From: JAJUFS01 sp036381175
GTDB taxonomy: Bacteria; Pseudomonadota; Gammaproteobacteria; Natronospirales; JAJUFS01
Assembly: GCA_036381175.1 (NCBI GenBank)
Contig: DASVDI010000004.1
Span: forward strand, 1-38,825
Direction: 5' to 3'
Length of the DNA stretch: 38,825 nucleotides
Shown: one piece after another, positions 1-5,808 of the stretch
Layout: each line of letters begins with the position of its first letter
Numbering within the stretch: the first letter of the stretch is position 1
Made by a program: the position numbers and the translations under genes
Notes under the pieces: model-generated
Told to the model about the DNA's origin: nothing
The model's input: only the letters and a program-made list of their open reading frames with translations
Database searches by the model: none

Positions 1-371
1 CCGACGGCAAGACCCTGGGCCGCCTGGCTTCCGAAATCGCCAAGCGCCTGCGCGGCAAGCACAAGCCGGAATACACCCCGCATGTCGATACGGGTGACTA
101 CATCGTTGTCGTGAACGCGGAGAAGATCCACGTCACCGGCAACAAGATGGAAGACAAGACCTATTACCGCCACACGGGCTACATCGGTAACCTGAAATCC
201 GCGTCGCTGCGTGAAATGATCGAAAAGCGCCCGGAGCAGGTGATCGAACTGGCCGTGAAGGGCATGCTGCCGAAGAACCCGCTGGGCCGCGCGATGTATC
301 GCAAGCTCAAGGTCTTCGCGGGGCCGGAACACAATCACACGGCGCAGCAGCCCCAGGCGCTGGAAATCTGA
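1..371 (+). CDS. rplM: 50S ribosomal protein L13, 3' part
   Basis: The reading frame enters from the left edge at base 3 and stops at 371, so the N-terminus is outside the window. The visible residues include GKTLGRLASEIAKRLRGK near the start, then the GDYIVVVNAEKI segment and the MLPKNPLGRAMYRKLKVFAG block near the C-terminus, all characteristic of bacterial L13. L13 is an early-assembling protein of the large ribosomal subunit that contacts 23S rRNA. It lies 40 bases ahead of rpsI, the usual two-gene L13-S9 operon. A full-length protein is about 142 residues, so roughly 20 are missing. The first in-frame ATG in view (111) is internal and is not the start. Confidence 0.97.
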   Translation, partial: DGKTLGRLASEIAKRLRGKHKPEYTPHVDTGDYIVVVNAEKIHVTGNKMEDKTYYRHTGYIGNLKSASLREMIEKRPEQVIELAVKGMLPKNPLGRAMYRKLKVFAGPEHNHTAQQPQALEI

Positions 372-411
372 CCCACAGTCGGCGCCAGGCGTCGAACAGG
401 AAACAAAGTAG

Positions 412-804
412 ATGGCAATCACTCAGAATTACGGAACCGGCCGCCGCAAGTCCTCCACCGCACGCGTCTTCTTGCGTTCGGGCTCGGGCAATATCGTCGT
501 CAACGGCCGCCCGCTGGACGAATTCTTCGGTCGCGAAACGTCGCGCATGATCGTTCGCCAGCCGCTGGAGCTGGCCAATATGACCGACAAGTTCGACGTG
601 ATCGTGACCGTTGAAGGCGGTGGCAACACCGGCCAGGCTGGCGCGATTCGCCACGGCTTGACCCGCGCCCTGATGGAATACGACGAGACCCTGCGCCCGC
701 CGCTGCGCAAGGCTGGTTTCGTCACTCGCGATGCCCGCGAAGTCGAACGCAAGAAGGTCGGCCTGCACAAGGCGCGTCGCCGTCCGCAGTTCTCCAAGCG
801 CTGA
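412..804 (+). CDS. rpsI: 30S ribosomal protein S9
   Basis: A complete 130-residue S9, the usual bacterial length. It opens with the conserved YGTGRRKSSTARVFL block, contains GGGNTGQAGAIRHGLTRAL in the middle and ends in the basic tail ARRRPQFSKR. In the family this tail reaches into the decoding region and touches P-site tRNA. The start is ATG at 412, behind an AGGAAA Shine-Dalgarno. It is cotranscribed with rplM. No strong terminator lies between it and the tRNA-Gln gene 31 bases downstream; only a short TCGGGC/GCCCGA stem is seen there, so read-through into the tRNA is possible. Confidence 0.98.
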   Translation: MAITQNYGTGRRKSSTARVFLRSGSGNIVVNGRPLDEFFGRETSRMIVRQPLELANMTDKFDVIVTVEGGGNTGQAGAIRHGLTRALMEYDETLRPPLRKAGFVTRDAREVERKKVGLHKARRRPQFSKR

Positions 805-835
805 TCTGTCGGGCGCTTTCCTGCCCGATCGCACT

Positions 836-909
836 TGGGGGATCGTCTAACGGTAGGACTACGGACTCTGACTCCGTCAATCCAGGTTCGAATCCTGGTC
901 CCCCAGCCA
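836..909 (+). tRNA. tRNA-Gln, anticodon CTG
   Basis: The cloverleaf folds by eye. The acceptor stem TGGGGGA (836-842) pairs with TCCCCCA (899-905), followed by discriminator G906 and an encoded CCA (907-909). The anticodon stem ACGGA/TCCGT encloses the loop CTCTGAC, giving anticodon CTG at 868-870, which reads the glutamine codon CAG. The T-arm carries GGTTCGAATCC. The 3' end of the gene is the left edge of a long palindrome and of a tandem repeat module described separately. Confidence 0.96.
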
Positions 910-956
910 AATAAAAACCCCTCGCGCAAGCGCGAGGGGTTTTTATTTGGCTGGGG
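901..956. terminator. Perfect 26-bp hairpin behind tRNA-Gln
   Basis: Bases 901-926 and 931-956 are exact reverse complements around a CAAG loop. The inner part, CCCCTCGCG/CGCGAGGGG followed by TTTTTATTT, has the form of a bidirectional intrinsic terminator for tRNA-Gln. The outer part includes the last nine bases of the tRNA gene itself, which is unusual and could interfere with folding or processing of the tRNA 3' end. Confidence 0.8.
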
Positions 957-1110
957 TTCCTGGCTTCGGTTCTCCGTTCGACTGTGGCGCCATCAGCGTC
1001 TTTGTTTCGAATGACTTTCACGCCACAGGACACGAGCGTAGCGAGTGGTCCCGAGCGCAGCGAGGGATCGCCGTCCCGGAGGGCGGCGACAATCCTGGTC
1101 CCCCAGCCAA

Positions 1111-1158
1111 AAATGAAAAGGCCCCGGTTCTGCAAGAACTGGGGCCTTTTCATTTTTT
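1111..1158. terminator. Intrinsic terminator in second tRNA-end module
   Basis: AAAAGGCCCCGGTTCT (from about 1117) pairs with AGAACTGGGGCCTTTT around a short GCAA loop, with one G-T wobble. A run of seven T follows on the plus strand and an A/T-rich tract on the other side. It occupies the place in the second module that the 901-956 hairpin has in the first. Confidence 0.8.
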
Positions 1159-1380
1159 TCTGCGGGGTTCCTGGATTCGGACCTTCGTTCGACGCTCCAT
1201 GAATCGAGATTCATCTCGATTCATGGAGCGGACCGGGTCGCGAGCGGTAGCGAGAGAGACGATCAGTCCTGGTCCATCGGATCCAGGACTTGAGACAAGG
1301 GATCGAGGGAAATTTCTCCGGTTCAACCGCTGCGCCAATTACATCCACACTCCTCGAAGCACTGTCATCTTCATTCGCAT

Positions 1381-1857
1381 TCAGACGTCGCGCCTTTCAA
1401 TCGCAAGCAATGCACCGAAATCGGGCTTGAACACGATGCCCGCAGCGAACGCATAGAACACGATCGCGAGTGCGAGCCAATCCATGGGATTCATCAGGTA
1501 AACGCCGATGCCGACGAATGCCGGCATGTCCGCCGCACCCGCCAGCGTGAACATCGCGGCGCTGACACGTTGAAACGGTTGGCTGGCGGCGTTTCCCGCA
1601 ACCAGCGCGGGCAGGCGCGACTTCAGGAAAATTGCGAACCCGATGCCGAAAAACAGGCCGGCTCCGAGAATCATCGGCAGGTATGCCGCGACGGATTCCT
1701 CGACGACGGGTGGCACGTAGGTTCCAACGCGCGTCCACGTGTACAAGCCCATCATAATCATGACGATCGCGCCCGGGAGCATGCTGTGCCACAGGGCATT
1801 CAATCGCCTGGCATCGTTCACGCGACTCGGACTCGCATCGGGAAACAGTTCGTTCAC
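1381..1857 (-). CDS. Small four-helix membrane protein, unknown function
   Basis: A 158-residue protein that I do not recognise. It has four clear hydrophobic segments: residues about 24-43 (LPGAIVMIMMGLYTW), 58-80 (LPMILGAGLFFGIGFAIFL), 95-120 (SAAMFTLAGAADMPAFVGIG) and 128-147 (WLALAIVFYAFAAGIVF). Both ends are polar, so an inner-membrane protein with both termini on the same side is likely. The start is GTG at 1857, overlapping the rpiA stop by four bases (GTGA), so translation is probably coupled to rpiA. No catalytic motif is visible. It is the last gene of this minus-strand run, facing the tRNA repeat region. Confidence 0.75.
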   Translation of the reverse strand: MNELFPDASPSRVNDARRLNALWHSMLPGAIVMIMMGLYTWTRVGTYVPPVVEESVAAYLPMILGAGLFFGIGFAIFLKSRLPALVAGNAASQPFQRVSAAMFTLAGAADMPAFVGIGVYLMNPMDWLALAIVFYAFAAGIVFKPDFGALLAIERRDV

Positions 1858-2513
1858 GGCTTCAATTCCTTCACGCCGCTATCACTTCCCAGCAGCAACA
1901 CATCCGCCGGACGAATGGCGAAAATTCCGCAGGTCACGACGCCGGGAATGTCATTGATCCGCGATTCCAGTTTCGCGGGCTCGAGAATCTCGAGGTTGTG
2001 AACATCGAGAATCTCATTGCCGTTGTCAGTCGTGAATCCTTCGCGCAGGGCGGGCCGGCCGCCAAGCGCGGCCAGTTTCCGCGCGACGAGACTGCGCGCC
2101 ATCGGAATGACTTCCACCGGCAGCGGGAACGTGCCGAGCACGTCAACGAGCTTGCTGTCATCGGCGATGCAGACGAAGCGACGGCTCGCTGCCGCAATGA
2201 TCTTCTCGCGGGTCAATGCACCGCCGCCACCCTTGATGAGTTGCAAATGGCGTGTGGCTTCGTCGGCACCATCGACATACACATCCAGGTCGCCCGTGCC
2301 GTTGAGGTCGAATACCGGGATGCCGGCCTTCTTCAGGCGTTCGGTCGATGCCTCGGAACTGGAAACGGCGCCTTCGATGCGAGTGCGAATGCCGGCGAGC
2401 GCATCGATGAAATGATTGACGGTAGAGCCTGTTCCGACACCGATGACGCGTGCGTCATCGAGGTAATCGAGGGCGGCAACGGCGGTGGCGCGCTTCTTGT
2501 CATCGGAGCTCAT
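1854..2513 (-). CDS. rpiA: Ribose-5-phosphate isomerase A
   Basis: This 219-residue enzyme interconverts ribose 5-phosphate and ribulose 5-phosphate in the pentose phosphate pathway. The substrate loop VIGVGTGSTVNHFIDAL comes early, DGADEA carries the catalytic-site acidic residues, and KGGGGALTREKI is the phosphate and Lys-containing loop. Length and motif order match bacterial RpiA. I chose ATG 2513 because it starts the family N-terminus (MSSDDKKRATAVAALDYL) behind AGAGGAAA. The frame stays open far upstream through the histone-like gene, but that extension is a low-complexity artefact. An intrinsic terminator separates it from the histone-like gene. Confidence 0.95.
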   Translation of the reverse strand: MSSDDKKRATAVAALDYLDDARVIGVGTGSTVNHFIDALAGIRTRIEGAVSSSEASTERLKKAGIPVFDLNGTGDLDVYVDGADEATRHLQLIKGGGGALTREKIIAAASRRFVCIADDSKLVDVLGTFPLPVEVIPMARSLVARKLAALGGRPALREGFTTDNGNEILDVHNLEILEPAKLESRINDIPGVVTCGIFAIRPADVLLLGSDSGVKELKP

Positions 2514-2581
2514 GGCAGTCGTGGTTTCCTCTGATCGAATGGATGAATTCTTTCTGTCCGTCATTCTCCCTTGAGGGACGC

Positions 2582-2614
2582 GCAAAAGAAAAGGCCCGGT
2601 AAATACCGGGCCTT
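2582..2614 (-). terminator. Intrinsic terminator of histone-like gene
   Basis: AAGGCCCGGT (2591-2600) and ACCGGGCCTT (2605-2614) pair around AAAT. Read on the minus strand, the stem is followed by TTTTCTTTT. It lies just after the histone-like stop codon and before the rpiA leader. Confidence 0.85.
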
Positions 2615-2634
2615 TCCAATGCCATCCGACAGAA

Positions 2635-3033
2635 TTACGACTTTGAAGCCGTCTTCTTGCGCCGGGAAGCTGTCTTTTTCCGCTTCGCAGCGGTCTTCTT
2701 CTTGGCGCCAGCCTTCTTGCGCTTGGCACCGGCTTTCTTCTTCTTTGCGCCAGCTTTCTTCTTCTTGGCACCGGCCTTTTTCTTCTTAGCGCCAGCTTTT
2801 TTCTTCTTCGCACCGGCCTTCTTTTTCTTAGCACCGGCTTTTTTCTTCTTGGCGCCAGCCTTCTTGCGCTTGGCACCGGCTTTCTTCTTCTTCGCGCCGG
2901 CTTTCTTTTTCCGGCGGACTGCTGGCTTTTTCTTCGCGGCAGTCTTTTTCTTTGCTGTGGACTTTTTACGAACCACCCGCTTTTTCTTCGCGGCGGTTTT
3001 CTTCTTTGCAGTGGCTTTCTTTTTAGCAGCCAT
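2635..3033 (-). CDS. Histone H1-like Lys/Ala-rich DNA-binding protein
   Basis: A 132-residue protein made almost only of Lys, Ala, Arg, Gly and Thr. The N-terminal part has KKKATAKKKTAAKKK-type units. The centre has ten consecutive copies of a seven-residue unit with the core AGAK followed by KKK or RKK. The end is KRKKTASRRKKTASKS. Such H1-like tails (AlgP/AlgR3 of Pseudomonas, Hc1/Hc2 of Chlamydia) bind DNA through charge and condense or regulate it; that is family knowledge, not shown here. The start is ATG 3033 behind GGGAGG; a TTG 15 bases upstream falls before that site and is less likely. It has its own terminator, so it is probably a single-gene unit. Confidence 0.85.
   Translation of the reverse strand: MAAKKKATAKKKTAAKKKRVVRKKSTAKKKTAAKKKPAVRRKKKAGAKKKKAGAKRKKAGAKKKKAGAKKKKAGAKKKKAGAKKKKAGAKKKKAGAKKKKAGAKRKKAGAKKKTAAKRKKTASRRKKTASKS
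2701..2901. repeat. 21-bp tandem repeat inside histone-like gene
   Basis: Ten consecutive 21-bp units encode the AGAK-KKK heptads. The units are not identical: Lys codons, glycine/alanine third positions and K/R swaps vary. The array is therefore old enough to have drifted but still long enough to change copy number by slippage or unequal recombination. Confidence 0.85.
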
Positions 3034-3222
3034 AGTTGATCCTCCCAAAGTGACCGATCACTCGGAGTTGAGTATATATCAGAAAAGTCAAATTTCCACC
3101 AATGGCAAAATTTTTCATTGCAGTGGTGTTTTGATTCCGACAATCACACTTTGGAAATCACGTTGGATGTTTGTATCGCGGCGCTGTTCGAACGTGTGTC
3201 GTTGTCATTCACACCGTATGCG
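3034..3222. other. Intergenic leader upstream of histone-like gene
   Basis: An AT-richer spacer between the EVE-domain stop and the histone-like start. On the minus strand I see TTGGTG, 18 bases, then TATATA as a possible sigma70 promoter for the histone-like gene. The match is weak. There is no gene and no strong hairpin. Confidence 0.35.
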
Positions 3223-3687
3223 TTACGTCGCGTCTGCCATTCGCAGTATCGCCGTCCATTCCTTTTTCGTAACGGGCGTGATGGACAGACGATTGCCCTT
3301 GCGAAGCACGAGCATGTCCGCGAGCGCCTTGTTCGCGCGCATCTCGGCGAGTTCAACGACGCGCCCGAACCGCTGCACGAACGCGACGTCGACCATCTCC
3401 CAGCGCGGTTTCGCGGGATCACTCTTCGGATCGAAGTGCGGATCTTCGGGATCAAACGCGGTGTGATCGGGATACGCCTCGCGAATAACCTTCGCGGTGC
3501 CTGCAATGCCGGGCGGCTCGCAATTCGAGTGATAGAACAGGACCTGGTCGCCGACGGACATCTCGCGCATGAAGTTGCGCGCCTGGTAATTTCGCACGCC
3601 GTCCCAATGAGAGCCCTTCGCGCCGCATTTTTTCAGGTCATCGATGCCGAACACGTCGGGTTCCGACTTCATCAGCCAGTAGTGCAT
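3223..3687 (-). CDS. EVE domain-containing protein
   Basis: A 154-residue single-domain protein of the EVE family (PUA-like fold, related to YTH and ASCH domains; human THYN1 is the best-known relative). Diagnostic parts are the N-terminal HYWLMKSEPDVF, then WDGVRNYQARNFMREM and GDQVLFYHSNCEPPGIAG, and later RWEMVDVAFV. Family members are thought to bind modified bases in DNA or RNA; the ligand here is unknown. The start ATG 3687 is preceded by AAGGAG at good spacing and overlaps the 3' end of fau by 16 bases, so the two are translated together. The fau-EVE pairing downstream of 6S RNA recurs in proteobacteria. Confidence 0.93.
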   Translation of the reverse strand: MHYWLMKSEPDVFGIDDLKKCGAKGSHWDGVRNYQARNFMREMSVGDQVLFYHSNCEPPGIAGTAKVIREAYPDHTAFDPEDPHFDPKSDPAKPRWEMVDVAFVQRFGRVVELAEMRANKALADMLVLRKGNRLSITPVTKKEWTAILRMADAT

Positions 3688-4307
3688 GCAGGATTCTCCT
3701 TGTCTGTGCGGAATGTGCGCGTCGCGGCGTCGGTCACGACGGCGTGCAATGGAACGTCCCACTCGGCGAGCGGCAGCGCCGGTACGCACTGAAATTCGTA
3801 CGCCACACCGATCAAGGTGGGGCGTTTCCAGTAATTTCGTTCGCGCAGGAATTCGAAAGTGCGATCGTAGAAACCGCCACCGGTGCCGAGGCGTCCGCCT
3901 GCTTCATCGAAGGCAAGCAGCGGCGTGAGCACGGTGTCCAGGAACTTTGCGTTGATGCGCGCGCCTTGCACGATTTCAGGCTCGGGAATGCCAAAACGAT
4001 TGCGCCGCAGTGACGAATCAGGCGTGTAACGGCGGAATTCCATGCGTTCACCGCGCAGGCAGGGCAGGTAAACGGGAATGTTCAATGACCACGCTGTCTC
4101 GATGACAGGATCAAGCGGGATTTCATTCTGAACGGTGAGATACGCCGCGAGATTGCGGATTCGATGCAGGCGGGGAAGGGTGAACAGGCGTTTGCAAAGT
4201 TGCTCGGATGCGCGGCGCATCTCGTCGCTGTCGAGATTGCGCCGGCGTTCGCGCATGAGACGGCGAATGTCGTTTCGCGCTTTCCTGTGCTCGCTCGTCC
4301 CGCTCAT
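3672..4307 (-). CDS. fau: 5-formyltetrahydrofolate cyclo-ligase
   Basis: This 211-residue enzyme (also called YgfA or MTHFS) uses ATP to convert 5-formyl-THF to 5,10-methenyl-THF, returning a stored folate form to one-carbon metabolism. The C-terminal half has the signature GGRLGTGGGFYDRTF, and the N-terminus has the basic KARNDIRRLMRERRR helix that contributes to ATP binding. Its gene follows the 6S RNA gene directly, as in E. coli, where fau is made from the ssrS transcript. It shares the one-carbon theme with the glycine cleavage genes 20 kb away. The start is ATG 4307, inside a few bases of the 6S 3' end. Confidence 0.95.
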   Translation of the reverse strand: MSGTSEHRKARNDIRRLMRERRRNLDSDEMRRASEQLCKRLFTLPRLHRIRNLAAYLTVQNEIPLDPVIETAWSLNIPVYLPCLRGERMEFRRYTPDSSLRRNRFGIPEPEIVQGARINAKFLDTVLTPLLAFDEAGGRLGTGGGFYDRTFEFLRERNYWKRPTLIGVAYEFQCVPALPLAEWDVPLHAVVTDAATRTFRTDKENPACTTG

Positions 4308-4315
4308 GAAATAAG

Positions 4316-4503
4316 AGACATCTCCCGCCTGTGCCGTAACGAACTTTCGCCCTAGAACCTATGGTTCAGGTGGAACTCACCGTGATGCTTCAGGCTTTCC
4401 ACTCGAAGGTGGACTTGCGCACCGCTATCCCGGCGAAGAGTTCCAGGGGTTTCAATTAGGCTCTGAGGGTACCCCAGCCCGTTTCGAACACCGCAGGAGA
4501 TGC
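4316..4503 (-). ncRNA. ssrS: 6S RNA
   Basis: Read on the minus strand, the ends ATCTCCTGCGGTGT and GCACAGGCGGGAGAT pair to form the closing stem. The 5' side has TGTTCGAAACGGGC followed by CCCTCAGAGCC, and the 3' side has ACCTGAACCATAGGTTCTAGG. These are the conserved blocks of proteobacterial 6S RNA. 6S mimics an open promoter, binds sigma70-RNA polymerase and lowers transcription in stationary phase. Position between zapA and fau is the classical one. The exact ends are estimated from the closing stem (about 188 nt). Confidence 0.92.
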
Positions 4504-4590
4504 CACTGACAGGGTCGGTCATGACTGACCGGACGCATGCATGATATCACTTCATTCAGGGATGTTTGAAAGGGCGGGAAACCACCTGTT

Positions 4591-4902
4591 TCAGAATTCG
4601 AACTGCCGCACCGCGCCAAGAACGGCATCCATGCGGCTGCGCATTTCGCGCGCGCGCGTGCCGACTTCGCTATCGATTTCATCGAACGATTCACGCAATT
4701 GCAGGAGTTCGTTGGCGAGATTCAGCGCGACCATCACGGCCATGCGATCCAGGCCGACGACCTTGCCGCTGTCGCGAATTTCCTTCATGCGCCCGTTGAG
4801 CATGTCGGCGGATTGCAGCAATGCGGCGCGTTCTTCTTCCGGGCAGGCGACCTGGTATTCCTTGTCGAGAATCCGGACGGTGACGGAGGTGGACGCGCTC
4901 AT
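4591..4902 (-). CDS. zapA: Cell division protein ZapA
   Basis: A 103-residue ZapA, the normal length. ZapA binds and bundles FtsZ filaments at the division ring. The N-terminal domain shows VTVRILDKEYQVACPEEERAALLQSADMLN and the IRDSGKVVGLDRMAVMVALNLANEL segment. The C-terminal half is a helix suited to the family's coiled coil. The start ATG 4902 overlaps the upstream gene's stop by four bases (ATGA). A second coiled-coil gene precedes it and 6S RNA follows, the typical gammaproteobacterial arrangement. Confidence 0.95.
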   Translation of the reverse strand: MSASTSVTVRILDKEYQVACPEEERAALLQSADMLNGRMKEIRDSGKVVGLDRMAVMVALNLANELLQLRESFDEIDSEVGTRAREMRSRMDAVLGAVRQFEF

Positions 4903-5123
4903 GAACTCTGCTCCAGTGATTTCAGGCGCGTGACGATGTGCTCGACGCGCGTTTTCACCTGTTCGTTGCGCTGGACGAGGTTCGCCTTTTCGGCGACCAG
5001 CTGCTCCTGGCTTTCGCGCAGCGAAAGATTTTCTTCCTGCAGGCGGCCGCACAGGTCGAGCACTTCCTGCAGGCGTTCTTCCAGGCGCTTGAGTTCCTGT
5101 TTGAAAGCGGGTTCGTTCGGCAT
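4899..5123 (-). CDS. Short coiled-coil protein upstream of zapA (TIGR02449-like)
   Basis: A 74-residue, highly charged protein that is nearly all heptad-patterned helix (FKQELKRLEERLQEVLDL then LREENL-like, LVAEKANLVQRNEQVKTRVE). It matches the short ZapB-like coiled-coil proteins that precede zapA in many gammaproteobacteria (TIGR02449). A role at the division site with ZapA is a reasonable inference from position and shape only. The start is ATG 5123. There is no Shine-Dalgarno; instead a near-consensus promoter ends six bases before the ATG, suggesting a leaderless message. It is translationally coupled to zapA by an ATGA overlap. Confidence 0.88.
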   Translation of the reverse strand: MPNEPAFKQELKRLEERLQEVLDLCGRLQEENLSLRESQEQLVAEKANLVQRNEQVKTRVEHIVTRLKSLEQSS

Positions 5124-5129
5124 GCGGGA

Positions 5130-5158
5130 ACTATAGAGCCGCCCGGAAAGTCGGTCAA
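5130..5158 (-). promoter_or_regulatory. Sigma70 promoter for the coiled-coil gene/zapA operon
   Basis: On the minus strand TTGACC (5158-5153), a 17-base spacer and TATAGT (5135-5130) make a near-consensus sigma70 promoter. Six bases (TCCCGC) separate the -10 box from the ATG at 5123. The expected transcription start is therefore the A of the start codon, giving a leaderless mRNA. Confidence 0.75.
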
Positions 5159-5228
5159 TTGCAAGGCTTGGGAGGAAAATGCGCGCGGTGTTACGATGTG
5201 ACAGGACACACTTTTCAAGGTTCGATTC

Positions 5229-5798
5229 GTGACCCTTCCCACTTTTGATCAGACCGAGGACGCCCTGCGGCGCGCGAACGTGCTCGTCGATGCGTCTGAA
5301 TGCCACGGCACGCTGTGCGCGCTGATTTCTGCGGGCAAGGCAGGCCTGAAACAGCAATGGCTCGCGCAGACGCTGGAAGACACTGATCCCGCCGCTTCCG
5401 CCGTGATCGAATGCCGCCGTCTGCTCGATTCACTCTGGAATGAAACGCATGAATCGCTTGTCGGCCAGTCGTTCGATTTCGAACCGCTGTTACCCGAATC
5501 GAACATCGCGATCGGCGATCGCGTCGAAGCGCTGACCCAGTGGTGCGATGGTTTCATGTATGGCCTTGGTCTCGCTGAGATCGAGAGCTTCGAAAAATTG
5601 CCGCAGGATGTCGCCGAAGTGCTGCGCGATTTCGCGGATATCGGCCGCGGTAACCTGGCGTTGAGCGAGAACGCGGAAGAGGACGAGCTCGCGTTCATGG
5701 AGTTGTCCGAATACCTGCGCGTCGGCACGCAGCTCGTGCATGACGAACTCAATCCGCCGCGCGCCTCGCAGTTTCGCGCGCCGCCCGGCGTGCATTGA
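5229..5798 (+). CDS. ygfB: YgfB/YecA (UPF0149) family protein
   Basis: A 189-residue UPF0149 protein. It has the family layout of helices with ECHGTLCALISAG near the N-terminus, WCDGFMYGLGLAEI in the middle, EVLRDFADIGR, and DELAFMELSEYLRVG near the end. The molecular role is not firmly established for most members; in Pseudomonas a YgfB protein has been linked to control of ampC expression. It is the first gene of the conserved ygfB-pepP-ubiH-ubiI run. The start is GTG 5229 with only AAGG as a weak ribosome site. It is divergent from the coiled-coil/zapA operon, with about 105 bases between. Confidence 0.92.
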   Translation: MTLPTFDQTEDALRRANVLVDASECHGTLCALISAGKAGLKQQWLAQTLEDTDPAASAVIECRRLLDSLWNETHESLVGQSFDFEPLLPESNIAIGDRVEALTQWCDGFMYGLGLAEIESFEKLPQDVAEVLRDFADIGRGNLALSENAEEDELAFMELSEYLRVGTQLVHDELNPPRASQFRAPPGVH

Positions 5799-5808
5799 GG
5801 GGAGCGAC

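Larger units (their letters stand above)
891..1290. repeat. Tandem modules starting with the tRNA-Gln 3' end
   Basis: Twenty-one bases covering the tRNA 3' end (891-911) recur exactly at 1091-1111. A decayed version (TCCTGGTCC) sits near 1265, so module starts are spaced 200 and about 174 bp apart. In each module the tRNA end is followed by a hairpin, then GGGGTTCCTGG(C/A)TTCGG, then CGTTCGAC, then another inverted repeat, then a GAGCG(C)AGCGAG-like run. Hairpin sequences differ between modules but stay self-complementary. The arrangement resembles the rtT repeats downstream of E. coli tyrT, which also begin with the tRNA 3' end. I see no convincing protein gene here. Confidence 0.8.

Noticed and set aside
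722..1214. Open frames antisense to tRNA-Gln with GPGFEPGLTES- or GTRIRTW-type peptides
   Set aside because: These peptides are well-known spurious translations of tRNA genes and their repeats.
2701..2901. CRISPR-like array
   Set aside because: The periodicity is 21 bp without spacers and encodes in-frame Lys/Ala heptads. No CRISPR array or cas gene is seen in the window.
1854..3143. One long minus-strand frame of 429 codons covering both rpiA and the histone-like region
   Set aside because: Only the last 219 codons are RpiA. The upstream part is an out-of-frame reading of the Lys/Ala repeat and has no ribosome site.
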